Both the position numbers and the translations under genes were made by a program. The notes beneath the pieces were generated by a model that saw only the letters and a list, made by a program, of their open reading frames with translations, was not told the origin of the DNA and did not search any database. Shown piece after piece: positions 1-8,713 of a stretch of DNA of 64,000 nt (position 1 is its first letter; the number at the start of each line of letters is the position of its first letter). The stretch is from Chitinophaga eiseniae (GTDB lineage Bacteria; Bacteroidota; Bacteroidia; Chitinophagales; Chitinophagaceae): positions 248,001 through 312,000 of the forward strand of contig NZ_JABAHZ010000005.1 of NCBI RefSeq assembly GCF_012641265.1. Reading direction: 5' to 3'.

Positions 1-954
1 CACATCATACGCGGGATCTTTGGTATATGGATAATAACCACTGGCACTTTCATAATCATCTACCAATGAAGGCAGAGGATTCAGGTACAATGTACCTCCT
101 GAAACGGAGTTCACACCGGTAATATCACGCAATCCGTTGGCCCGCAATTCCTTTACATGAATATAGCTGATAATGCTTTCGGAGGAGTAATCCCCTTCTT
201 GCTGGAACAGGTTATAATAATTTGCGTAAAGGGAATACACTTTACTGTCAATTACTTTCTTTGCTTCCGCAGCGGCGCCGGCATAATCGCCCGTATACAG
301 CAGCACCCTGGCTTTCAGCCCCCAGGCGGCGCCCTGGGTGAAGCGTCCCTTATCATCGCCGGTGTAAGAAGGCGGCAGATCGGGCGCGGCTTCATCCAGC
401 CATTTGATCACCTGGCTGATGACCACTGCTTTCTTATCCTGCGGCACATCCGATGCTGCCGGTGTGGCAAATACTTTCATCACCAAAGGCACATCCCTGA
501 AAAGTGTAGCCATTATAAAATAGCGGTAAGCCAGCATCACTTTTACTTCTGCCTTTAATCTTTTCTTCAACCCTTCATTCATATCGGGCACTTTATCCAC
601 ATGATCAAGAAATTCGAGGCAATGCCTTACCTGGCCGTATTGCCATTCATCGCCCAAGTTATCGGTGGTGGCTACAAAGGTGCTGTTGCCTATCAGCTGC
701 GCATTGCGAAGGGTATTGCCCCAGGACGCTGTTTTGGAAAAAGCATTATCGCTCATCCCTTCATAGCAAACAAAAAAATCGGCGGAAGGAAGGAACTCAT
801 AAATCCGGGAAGCAAACTTCACGGCATCCGATTCCGTGGTCCAGTAGGTAGCATCAGAGTACTGATCCAGCGGGGCACGGTCCAGGAAGTTTTTTGAGCA
901 GGCAGTTAAAATACTGCAGGCGCATAATATGAAGAAGATAGGTAGTCGTTTCAT
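1..954 (-). CDS. SusD/RagB-family outer-membrane lipoprotein (3' end outside window)
   Basis: Surface nutrient-binding lipoprotein that caps the neighbouring SusC transporter. I translated it from the minus strand: 318 codons without a stop, starting at the ATG complementary to 952-954. The N terminus has a lipobox (LTAC, Cys19) followed by SKNFLDRAPLDQ, the usual start of mature SusD proteins. Further in are the TPR-type helices typical of the family, for example LAYRYFIMATLFRDVPLV. The SusC gene ends 29 bp upstream, so the two should be co-transcribed. The C-terminal part, usually 150-250 more residues, is missing because the window ends. The family is clear; the ligand cannot be told. Confidence 0.93.
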   Translation of the reverse strand, partial: MKRLPIFFILCACSILTACSKNFLDRAPLDQYSDATYWTTESDAVKFASRIYEFLPSADFFVCYEGMSDNAFSKTASWGNTLRNAQLIGNSTFVATTDNLGDEWQYGQVRHCLEFLDHVDKVPDMNEGLKKRLKAEVKVMLAYRYFIMATLFRDVPLVMKVFATPAASDVPQDKKAVVISQVIKWLDEAAPDLPPSYTGDDKGRFTQGAAWGLKARVLLYTGDYAGAAAEAKKVIDSKVYSLYANYYNLFQQEGDYSSESIISYIHVKELRANGLRDITGVNSVSGGTLYLNPLPSLVDDYESASGYYPYTKDPAYDV

Positions 955-983
955 GTTGTTGTTGTTTTGCAGTGAGAGCGTGA

Positions 984-3900
984 TCAGAATTTCAGGTTCA
1001 AGCCAAAGGTGTAAGTCTTCATTTGAGGAAAGTTCACACCTGATTGCCAGTTGTCGATTTCCGGATCAAAGCTTTTCGGGAAACGTTTTGATTTCAGTGT
1101 CAGCGCATTCTCCATCATGAAATAAAAACGGAGCTGGCCAATCTTCGTACGCTGCAAAATATTGTTGGGCACACTGTATCCCAGTTGCAGGTTCTTCAAA
1201 CGCACGTATTTTGAGTCATACAACCACCAGTCGGAAAAATCGTAGTTCACGCTGAGGTCCTGCCGCATCAGGGGATAGCGGGCGCCTCTGTTTTCCGGCG
1301 TCCAGGAGTCCATCAGGTCGGTGGTGAAGGAACCGCCGTAGTTGAACGGGCTTACGGCATAACCGGTGAGATACGTTTTATTTTTCAGCACGCCCTGGAA
1401 TAACATACTCAAATCGAACTGTTTCCAGGAGAAATTGGCGTTCACGCCAAACATTATATGCGGATCTGCATCACCCAGTATTACTCGGTCTTCCGGGGTA
1501 ATCTGCCCATCGCCGTTGATATCCTGGTACTTAATGTCTCCTGCTTTGTTTTGTGGTTTATAAGTGGGTGATGATTTTACTTCTTCATCTGACTGGAACA
1601 GCCCAAGCGCTTTATAACCATACCACGTCCAGCGCGACTGCCCTACCATCACCGGGTTTTCCTGTAATACATCTGGCGTACCGCCCAGGTCGAGGATCTT
1701 GTTGCGTGAATCGAAGATATTTACCATTATGCCGTACTTCAGCCTATTATCGCGGTTTTGGTAGCCTGCGGATACTTCCCATCCCCAGTTGCTCATGCGG
1801 CCCAGGTTCATGACCGGCGCATCGCGGCCAAAGGTAGAGGGCACACTGGGCGTCAGCAATATACCGGTGGTCTTCTCTTTAAACACATCTGCGGTGAGCG
1901 TTAATTTCTCCTGGAAAAAGCCGACGTCCACACCAATATTCCCGGTTACTTTTTCTTCCCAGGTAAGATCCGGGTTAGCGGTATTGTTGTAATAGGTAGT
2001 GGTTTGCGCTTTATCATTGAAGTAAGAAGCGCCAGTACCAATCAAACTGGCCCAGGAATAAATACCGCGTGTATCCGTTCCCGTTGCATTCTGGTTGCCC
2101 ACTTTTCCGTAAGAGGCGCGCAGCTTAAGATTGCTGATGGTGCCGGAGCTTTTCAGGAAATCTTCTTCCGAAATCCGCCACCCGGCAGAAACTGAGGGGA
2201 AGAATCCCCAGCGGTTGTTTTTGAAACGGGAAGATCCGTCGTACCGCCCGTTCACTTCCAGCAGGTAGCGGTCTTTAAAGCTGTAGGATAACCTTCCAAA
2301 CATCGACTGGATGGCCCATTCATAAGCGCGGCCGCCGGTACTCCACTGGTCTTTTTTCACGCTGCCCCCGTTGATCACATGGATATCATTATTCAGGAAA
2401 TCTTGCCGACCCAGGGAATAGGCGTCATACTTCATGCTTTCCTGGCTGTATCCCAGCAATGCTTTAAAATCATGCTGCTTTACCTGCAAGCCATAATTCA
2501 CTGTACCGATGAACGTTTGGTTAATAGCAGTATTATAATCGTCGTTCAAAGAGTTGGGCGATTGCTGCGTAGTAACGAGGTTCTCCTCATCATCGTACAA
2601 TTTGTAGGTAGCCCTGAAAATTTTGTGTTTGATATCACGGCTGTTATAGGAATATTGTCCTTTTACCGACAGGTTTTTGGTGATCCCGTAATCTAATGAG
2701 AGATTGGTGTTAAAGTAATTGTCCTTGTAGTTTTCAAACCCTCCATGATTGATAATGGCTACCGGCTGGGAACCGCCACGGTAGCTTCTGTCGCGCCCTT
2801 GTGGCGTATAAGCCCATTCAGTAGGGTTCAGGATATAGGCCCAGTGCATGGCGGTGGTATAAATACCGGCGCCGGCAAAACTTTTAGGCGCATTCATATA
2901 CACCGTATTGATCCCGAACTTCAGGTTGTCCAGGATCTGCGTATTTACGTTCACCCGCGAGGTAAAGCGCTCATTCATCACCCCCTGTACCAGTCCTTCC
3001 TGTTTGAGGTAACCAAGTGATACAAAGTAATCTGTATTTTTTGTTCCGCCGGAGATGCCCACGTTATGTTGCATCTGGAGGGCGTTCTTTTTGAAGATGG
3101 CACTAATCCAGTCGGTGCTGGGCAATTCCCCGCTGGCGTATTTCTGGATATCGGCATCGGAAAAACGTACGGTGGCATCAGGATTATCGTTCAGCTGGGA
3201 TTCATTCCATTTGCGCATAAAGGATACTGCGTCTACCAGTTTTGGGAGATAGGTAGGCTGTTGTGTGCCGGCGTAGGCATCATACGCCAGCGACGGCTTG
3301 CTGTTCAGTTTACCTTTACGGGTAGTTACAAGTATTACCCCGCCGGAGGCGCGGGCGCCATAAATAGCGGTGGCAGAGGCATCTTTCAGGATACTGATGT
3401 TATCGATGTCCTGCGGGTTCACTGTTTCCAGCTGACCGGCCACACCGTCTATCAGTACCAGCACCGGGTTGCTCGACAGGGTGCTGATACCGCGGATATT
3501 CAGTTTGTTGTTATTGGTTCCGGGCATACCGTCTGTTTGCTGTACAAACAGGCCGGGCACTTGACCCTGCAGGGCGTTCACTACGTTGGGCACGGGCCTT
3601 TCCGCTACCGCAGCGCCTTTCACGGAGGCTACCGCGCTGGTAAGACTTGCCTTTTTCTGGGAGCCATACCCTACCACTATAACTTCACCTAGCTTTTTGG
3701 TGTCTTCCGTGAGTACGATCCTCAGCTGGGTGTCTTTACCGCTGGCTATCTCCTGGGTATTATATCCCATAAAGGATACAATGAGCACCGCATTTTCAGG
3801 GATACCTTTCAGCAGGTACTCTCCTTTTCCATCGGTAACAGTGGCCATAGAAGCGTCTTTCACCCGTATAGACACACCGGGTAAAGGCTCATCTTTTTCA

Positions 3901-4325
3901 TTCACCACTTTTCCGCGGATATCCTTGTACATGAGACCGGCATCTGCGTCCAGCAGCATATTTGCCAGCATTTCATTGCTGCGGCGGATGATCACTTTAT
4001 CATCTGCTATAAAATATTCCAGGGAAAATGGCGCCAGTAGCTCTTTCAGTACATTGCCTACTTTCTGGTGCTTTGCCCGGATAGTGACTATGCTGTTAAA
4101 GATTTCCCGGTTAACGGCATAACTGAAAGAAAGATTGGCGCTGGCGCCTATCTCGTCCAGCGCATCATGCAATGCGCCGCCTTCCACTTTCAGCGTAATC
4201 CTTTTCTCAAGCAGCTGGGCTTCGGTGTGCTTGGCCAGCAGTGTTAGTGTGGTACTACATACAACGACTACAATACACAATGACATTTTCATTAACATGC
4301 CTATTACAGGTACACATTTTTTCAT
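984..4325 (-). CDS. SusC/RagA-family TonB-dependent transporter with STN signalling domain
   Basis: Outer-membrane beta-barrel that imports an oligomer delivered by SusD, powered by TonB. Of 1113 residues, about 1-37 form the signal peptide (ending HTEAQ). An STN (secretin/TonB short N-terminal) domain spans about 40-116, a carboxypeptidase-regulatory-like beta-sandwich about 135-207, and the TonB box EVIVVGYG lies at 214-221. The plug follows (IYGARASGGVILVTT) and the barrel ends in the typical aromatic terminus FGLNLKF. The STN domain means the transporter also signals, which fits the FecR and ECF sigma genes upstream on the same strand. The gap to fecR is 163 bp and contains a hairpin. Substrate unknown. 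Confidence 0.96.
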   Translation of the reverse strand: MKKCVPVIGMLMKMSLCIVVVVCSTTLTLLAKHTEAQLLEKRITLKVEGGALHDALDEIGASANLSFSYAVNREIFNSIVTIRAKHQKVGNVLKELLAPFSLEYFIADDKVIIRRSNEMLANMLLDADAGLMYKDIRGKVVNEKDEPLPGVSIRVKDASMATVTDGKGEYLLKGIPENAVLIVSFMGYNTQEIASGKDTQLRIVLTEDTKKLGEVIVVGYGSQKKASLTSAVASVKGAAVAERPVPNVVNALQGQVPGLFVQQTDGMPGTNNNKLNIRGISTLSSNPVLVLIDGVAGQLETVNPQDIDNISILKDASATAIYGARASGGVILVTTRKGKLNSKPSLAYDAYAGTQQPTYLPKLVDAVSFMRKWNESQLNDNPDATVRFSDADIQKYASGELPSTDWISAIFKKNALQMQHNVGISGGTKNTDYFVSLGYLKQEGLVQGVMNERFTSRVNVNTQILDNLKFGINTVYMNAPKSFAGAGIYTTAMHWAYILNPTEWAYTPQGRDRSYRGGSQPVAIINHGGFENYKDNYFNTNLSLDYGITKNLSVKGQYSYNSRDIKHKIFRATYKLYDDEENLVTTQQSPNSLNDDYNTAINQTFIGTVNYGLQVKQHDFKALLGYSQESMKYDAYSLGRQDFLNNDIHVINGGSVKKDQWSTGGRAYEWAIQSMFGRLSYSFKDRYLLEVNGRYDGSSRFKNNRWGFFPSVSAGWRISEEDFLKSSGTISNLKLRASYGKVGNQNATGTDTRGIYSWASLIGTGASYFNDKAQTTTYYNNTANPDLTWEEKVTGNIGVDVGFFQEKLTLTADVFKEKTTGILLTPSVPSTFGRDAPVMNLGRMSNWGWEVSAGYQNRDNRLKYGIMVNIFDSRNKILDLGGTPDVLQENPVMVGQSRWTWYGYKALGLFQSDEEVKSSPTYKPQNKAGDIKYQDINGDGQITPEDRVILGDADPHIMFGVNANFSWKQFDLSMLFQGVLKNKTYLTGYAVSPFNYGGSFTTDLMDSWTPENRGARYPLMRQDLSVNYDFSDWWLYDSKYVRLKNLQLGYSVPNNILQRTKIGQLRFYFMMENALTLKSKRFPKSFDPEIDNWQSGVNFPQMKTYTFGLNLKF

Positions 4326-4414
4326 ACTTTTACGTAGATTAAGGTTGAGTAAAAACTAGCTGCCATCGGTTACCAGGCCAGTGTGGCAAACTAGCGTTAG
4401 AACTTAACTTTCAG

Positions 4415-4440
4415 CCTCCCGCAAGGGAGGTTCTTTTTAT
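4415..4440 (+). terminator. Hairpin with T-run in the fecR-susC gap, plus-strand orientation
   Basis: A stem CCTCCC/GGGAGG with a GCAA loop at 4415-4430 is followed by TTCTTTTT. This is an intrinsic terminator for plus-strand transcripts, yet both flanking genes are on the minus strand. It may end an antisense RNA that starts near the susC 5' end, or act as a hairpin in the minus-strand leader. The same geometry recurs in the other two fecR-susC gaps. Confidence 0.55.
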
Positions 4441-4488
4441 GTAGGTGCCGCTTCCTTATGCATAGGCGGGTGGTTTATTTCATAACAT

Positions 4489-5466
4489 TTAGCATTCCTT
4501 ATCCATCCTGATGATATAGGTAGTACCGTTGCTTTCCAAAGTGGCGTTGAGCGACAAGCACAATTGCCGCAACGCTTTGTCTAAAGTGCCGTTGGTATTG
4601 AATTCCCCGAAATAGAAACAGTTGGAAATCTTTCCTTTGATCTCAATTTTTACATTGTAATAATACCCCAGTTCCGCCGCCACTTCCGGCAAACCGGCCC
4701 TGTCGTACTTCAGGATGCCCTCACGCCTGCTGAGCAGGTTGCCGGCAGCCACCTGGCCCTCCTTCGTGATAACACCCGTGGCCTTACTAAATACAGCCCG
4801 CTCACTGGGCGATACATGCACTGCGCTATCTGCATTGCCTACCGACACTTTACCGGTTAACACGGTCACCGATACATCCGGCTGTGCATCAAATGCCTGG
4901 ATATTAAAAGAGGTGCCCAATACGCGGGTATCTACACGTCCGCTGTGAATAATGAACGGCTGCGCGGCATTAGTGGTTACATCAAAAAAGGCTTCCCCGC
5001 TCAGCGTAAGCTCGCGGTTTTCCCTTCCGAAGGCAGCTGTATATGCCAGTGTGGAAGCAGGACTGAGCCAAACGGTCGTGTTGTCGGGCAGCTGTATTTT
5101 TTTATGTTCCCCCGCCTTAGTAGCCACCAGCTGTTGCCGGGAATGAACAGGCGTTGGTGCAGCCGGGCGCTGGAAATACCACCAGCCGCTTACCGCCAGT
5201 ACCAACAGCACCGCTGCCGCTGCGGCCATCTCTGGCCACCAGGTACGTTTTACCGGTACTGTTTCCGGTGCGGCAGTGCGGATGCGGGACAATAACTGTT
5301 GCTCCATTTCCGCCTCCAGCAAGGATTTGGCGCCCAGCTTCCTTTCATCCCACTCCTGCGTGGTTTTAAAGCTGTGATAATAGTTCATGAGCAGCTTCAC
5401 CTCTTCCTCACTTGCCGATCCGTCCATCCATTTATCTATCAATGAATAAAACTCCTGTCTGTTCAT
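4489..5466 (-). CDS. FecR-family anti-sigma factor
   Basis: Inner-membrane regulator that holds the adjacent ECF sigma factor and is switched by contact with the STN domain of SusC. In 325 residues there is a cytoplasmic N-terminal segment with a DKWMDGSASEEEV motif, one transmembrane helix at about 78-98 (Ala/Val/Leu-rich, ending GWWYF), and a periplasmic FecR domain with the family hallmarks GEHKKIQLPDNTTVWLSP, GEAFFDV and VLGTSFNI. The C-terminal DUF4974 domain contains LPEVAAELGYYYNVKIEI. It lies 77 bp downstream of the sigma gene and upstream of susC. Confidence 0.95.
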   Translation of the reverse strand: MNRQEFYSLIDKWMDGSASEEEVKLLMNYYHSFKTTQEWDERKLGAKSLLEAEMEQQLLSRIRTAAPETVPVKRTWWPEMAAAAAVLLVLAVSGWWYFQRPAAPTPVHSRQQLVATKAGEHKKIQLPDNTTVWLSPASTLAYTAAFGRENRELTLSGEAFFDVTTNAAQPFIIHSGRVDTRVLGTSFNIQAFDAQPDVSVTVLTGKVSVGNADSAVHVSPSERAVFSKATGVITKEGQVAAGNLLSRREGILKYDRAGLPEVAAELGYYYNVKIEIKGKISNCFYFGEFNTNGTLDKALRQLCLSLNATLESNGTTYIIRMDKEC

Positions 5467-5543
5467 ACCGGGTATTTTATCACTAGTGACAAAAAAACAG
5501 CGCTACCCCCAAGGCAGGTCAAAAAAAAATTTTAGAGAGGGGT

Positions 5544-6116
5544 CTATTTGTCCATCAACAGGAGCAGCAGTAAGGCATAACCGAGGGCGGAGCGCAGTTT
5601 ACGGAGGGCAATATTGATCTGGTTTTCAACGGTTTTCACCGAAACGTTCAATTGGGCAGCAATTTCTTTATAAGAGAGGTGTTGGTCCCGGCTCATCCGG
5701 AATATCACCCGGCATTTTTCCGGGAGGGTGTCTATCAGGGTATTCAGCAGGGATTGCAGTTCTTTTACGGCCAGCTCACTTTCCGGGGAGGCGGTTCCCA
5801 TCCGTTCCAGCATATGATCAAACAGTTCTTCCCGCACAGGATTTTGCCTGATATAACGAAACACCTTATAACGGATGCTCGCAGCAAGATACGCCTTCAG
5901 GGAGCTATTCAGCCGGATACGATGGGATCGTTGCCACAGTTCTGTAAACAGTTCCTGTACCAGGTCCTTACAGGCTTCCTTGTCTTTCAGCACCTGGTAG
6001 GCTGAAAGGAACAGGGGTTCCCAATGCCGCTTGTACAACAGGCTTAAGGCCTTTTCATCACCCGACTGTAACAACAATAGCAATGCTTCATCTGTTTGCC
6101 CCTCAATGGCCGGCAT
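5544..6116 (-). CDS. ECF RNA polymerase sigma factor (FecI-like)
   Basis: Sigma-70 family ECF factor of 190 residues expected to activate the downstream fecR-susC-susD genes. Region 2 includes KDLVQELFTELWQRSHRI; region 4 is the helix-turn-helix with LSYKEIAAQLNVSVKTVENQI. The last 15 residues are strongly hydrophobic (YALLLLLLMDK), as in the two other SusC-linked sigma factors here but not the one at 34451. Start ATG is complementary to 6114-6116. It is divergent from another ECF sigma gene across a 468 bp gap. Confidence 0.95.
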   Translation of the reverse strand: MPAIEGQTDEALLLLLQSGDEKALSLLYKRHWEPLFLSAYQVLKDKEACKDLVQELFTELWQRSHRIRLNSSLKAYLAASIRYKVFRYIRQNPVREELFDHMLERMGTASPESELAVKELQSLLNTLIDTLPEKCRVIFRMSRDQHLSYKEIAAQLNVSVKTVENQINIALRKLRSALGYALLLLLLMDK

Positions 6117-6584
6117 GGTTGATTATAATTTTTTTTATAGTGAAGATGGAATACCAGGGGATAAATATAGGCGTTAAATTATTATAGTCGGGGCAAAAAA
6201 GATGAACGGTTCAAAGTTGATCCACAGCCACTTTAATTTATGTATACCGATCTACATTGTATCCCAAATGCATGGCGCGCCAAACGCAGGCGACGGCGTA
6301 TATCCTGCTACGTTACCTGCCCTGGCAGCGGCCACCCAAATAAGCAACATAGCCTGTTATACCGGCTGACCCAGCCCTTCCTCAAAGCTCCGCTTCGTTT
6401 ACACTTATCCCTCTGTATATGCTTATAACAATTAACAATTATAGTTAATACGAATTTATTTATTAAATAATAATATTTGTTACTAATTTATGCATCAGAA
6501 TTGATGCCATTGCCTTTGGGAACCTGGCTTTTTTCTAGCCGTATAAATTATATTCCACGATATGATTTATATAAAAGAAGAAAT
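6117..6584. other. Non-coding divergent promoter region between two ECF sigma genes
   Basis: This 468 bp stretch must hold the promoters of both flanking sigma genes. The part next to the plus-strand gene (about 6425-6500) is very A+T-rich. I found only near matches to TAnnTTTG on the plus strand: AATATTTG at 6472-6479 and TGCCTTTG at 6511-6518. Short open frames here have no family character and I do not call them genes. Confidence 0.5.
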
Positions 6585-7178
6585 ATGAATATACTAGATG
6601 CCGAATTGGTAACGCGATTACAAAACCACGAAGTAAGTGCCTTCGATGCCTTGTACTGGAAATATCATCAGGCGGTGTACCGCAATATTTTCAAGTTTGT
6701 GAAAGATGAAGTGGTAACAGAAGATATCTTGCAGGACGTATTTGCACGCCTGTGGGAAAAACGACAGGATATACAATCGGACCAATCCGTTAGCGGATGG
6801 CTGTTTGTGATCAGCTTTAACATGTGTGTATCTTTTGTAAGAAAAAAGCTGCGTGAACAGGCTTTGCATAAAAACATCTTCCAGGCCGATGCTGATGACC
6901 CGGTAGCCATTGAGCGAAAGAACATCGACGAGGAACAGTATCATTTGCTGGAACAGGCCATTTCAAAATTATCTCCTAAAAAAAGAACGATAGTTACCCG
7001 CTGTAAACTGGAAGGTAAAACCTATGAAGAAGTAGCCCATGAACTCAATATCTCCCGGAATACAGTAAAAGAACATCTATCGGCCGCCATGATCAAACTA
7101 AATGATTATATGCAACGCAACGGGGACCATAAATATATTGTGCTGCTGCTCCTGTTTCTAAACTACCATGATTCCTAA
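6585..7178 (+). CDS. ECF RNA polymerase sigma factor (FecI-like)
   Basis: An ECF sigma factor of 198 residues. I start it at the ATG at 6585, preceded by the purine-rich AAAAGAAGAA, rather than at the longer open frame from 6477 whose first 36 residues look unrelated to the family. Region 2 shows TEDILQDVFARLWEKRQDI; region 4 shows KTYEEVAHELNISRNTVKEHL. The C terminus is hydrophobic (YIVLLLLFLNY). It heads the plus-strand set and its FecR partner starts 117 bp downstream, beyond a terminator-like hairpin. Confidence 0.94.
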   Translation: MNILDAELVTRLQNHEVSAFDALYWKYHQAVYRNIFKFVKDEVVTEDILQDVFARLWEKRQDIQSDQSVSGWLFVISFNMCVSFVRKKLREQALHKNIFQADADDPVAIERKNIDEEQYHLLEQAISKLSPKKRTIVTRCKLEGKTYEEVAHELNISRNTVKEHLSAAMIKLNDYMQRNGDHKYIVLLLLFLNYHDS

Positions 7179-7240
7179 TCCAGCCAATGGATTTTATATT
7201 ATGATTAAATTAATGTTTTTATTTTTAAAAAAAAGTCCGG

Positions 7241-7259
7241 AAAGGGCCCCCCCTTTTTT
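7241..7259 (+). terminator. Terminator-like hairpin between sigma and fecR
   Basis: AAAGGG (7241-7246), a CCCC loop and CCCTTT (7251-7256) followed by more T form a short hairpin with a U-tract. It would reduce read-through from the sigma gene into fecR, letting the sigma factor be made in excess or the ratio be tuned. The stem is only six pairs, so its strength is uncertain. Confidence 0.45.
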
Positions 7260-7295
7260 ATCAACTGCGCGTATTTAGATTAAACCATCACGCTA

Positions 7296-8303
7296 GTGCC
7301 CAACAGAAAGGAATACCTCAAGCAACTGTTAAAGAAAGATATGTGGACTGCCGCAGAGCAGGAGTGGATGGCGGATTACCTGGAGACCAACGATCTTTCA
7401 GAGCTGGAAATGGCAGCCACCGAGTATTTTGAAGCCGACCTGCCAACAGTAAAGCAGATATTGGATAAACGCCTGTCTGAACGGATGTTGAAAAACATCC
7501 ATCAGCGTATAGGCACCAACGATAGTTCTTTTAAAGGTATATTCCGTTTATATAAACAAAAAATTGCCGCAGCAGCCGTGGTATTGCTACTGGCTGGCGC
7601 CGCCTGGTATATGCTATGGCAGGAACGGGTGAAACAAAAGGTATTTGCCACAACCACAGAACGACAAACAGTGAAACTGCCGGACGGCTCCGTCGTTCAT
7701 CTTGAAAAAGCCTCCAGCATCAGCTTTCCGAAGGAATTTGACAGCAGGAACCGGGAGGTAGTTTTAAAAGGAGAAGCCTTTTTTGAAATCAACCATGACG
7801 CGAAACACCCTTTTATTATTTCTTCTTCGCTGATAAATACCACCGTATTAGGCACCTCCTTTAATATGGAAGTACACGAGAAAAATATGGCCAGGGTGGT
7901 GGTAGTGTCCGGAATGGTACAGGTAAACACATACGGAAACCAGGCCCGCAAAAACGGACAACTGGTACTAACAGCCAACAAAGGCGCGGTGTATAACCCG
8001 GTATCGCAAGACTTGCGACTACAGGATGCCAGCGAAGACGCCAGGTTTTTTACGCAGAAAATGAGTGGTAAATTTATTTACAAAGGAGATCCTTTATCTA
8101 AAGTTGCCGCCGACCTGCAAAGATATTATAACGTACCCGTAGTAACAGACCAGAAGTCTGCACAGTGCAGGTTTTACGGTTCCTTTAACACAACAGATGA
8201 TTTGGATAAAGCGCTTGCGCTAATTGCATTTTTATTAGATACCAAAGTCAGGAAAGACAGTGCTGGCAATGGATACATTATCGTTGGCGGTAACTGTAAA
8301 TAG
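7296..8303 (+). CDS. FecR-family anti-sigma factor
   Basis: Inner-membrane anti-sigma/sigma-regulator of 335 residues. The start is a GTG at 7296, giving the usual N-terminal helix PNRKEYLKQLL; the first in-frame ATG is 15 codons later and would clip that helix. One transmembrane helix lies at about 90-108. The periplasmic FecR domain carries QTVKLPDGSVVHLEKASS, GEAFFEI and VLGTSFNM. The C-terminal DUF4974 domain has LSKVAADLQRYYNVPVV. It lies between an ECF sigma gene and an STN-bearing SusC. Confidence 0.94.
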   Translation: MPNRKEYLKQLLKKDMWTAAEQEWMADYLETNDLSELEMAATEYFEADLPTVKQILDKRLSERMLKNIHQRIGTNDSSFKGIFRLYKQKIAAAAVVLLLAGAAWYMLWQERVKQKVFATTTERQTVKLPDGSVVHLEKASSISFPKEFDSRNREVVLKGEAFFEINHDAKHPFIISSSLINTTVLGTSFNMEVHEKNMARVVVVSGMVQVNTYGNQARKNGQLVLTANKGAVYNPVSQDLRLQDASEDARFFTQKMSGKFIYKGDPLSKVAADLQRYYNVPVVTDQKSAQCRFYGSFNTTDDLDKALALIAFLLDTKVRKDSAGNGYIIVGGNCK

Positions 8304-8713
8304 AAAAAACAACCGAAATATCGTTAACCAAACTATATTCAAGATGAACTGCTATCAACAAAACTGAACCCGATTCTAAGAAAGAAAATACTATAAGTCT
8401 GGTATACTATCCTGGTGGCCTTTAGCCTGAATGCACTTCATGCTGGTTAACTGATTGATCAAATGTAACACATTGGATCAGATGACTACCTGTTGCCCAT
8501 ACTTACCGTAGCTATAAACCGTAACATAATTTTCAACCAAAAAAACTACATCGCACATGATACCGATTACTTCTTTATTGTCCGGCTAACAACGGCCATC
8601 ATATAATTGATTTAAAACACTCCTGCTCATGCAGCAGGCCGTCTATTGCCCGGTTTCAGCCAGAAGCCGGAACGGAGATCCTATGGCCCGAACGAAACCA
8701 ATAAAACATACTT
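8304..8713. other. Non-coding leader between fecR and susC
   Basis: This 410 bp gap has no convincing gene. Its one clear structure is a hairpin at 8622-8638 (CCTGCT/AGCAGG around CATGC), 75 bp before susC. Read on the minus strand, the hairpin is followed after four bases by TTTT, a weaker version of the antisense-oriented terminators in the other two fecR-susC gaps. Confidence 0.5.

Noticed and set aside
3066..3692. 208-codon plus-strand open frame inside susC
   Set aside because: Opposite strand of a well-supported SusC gene; no recognisable motif.
6240..6428. 62-codon frame in the divergent sigma gap
   Set aside because: Low-complexity basic peptide with no family features; the region must hold promoters.
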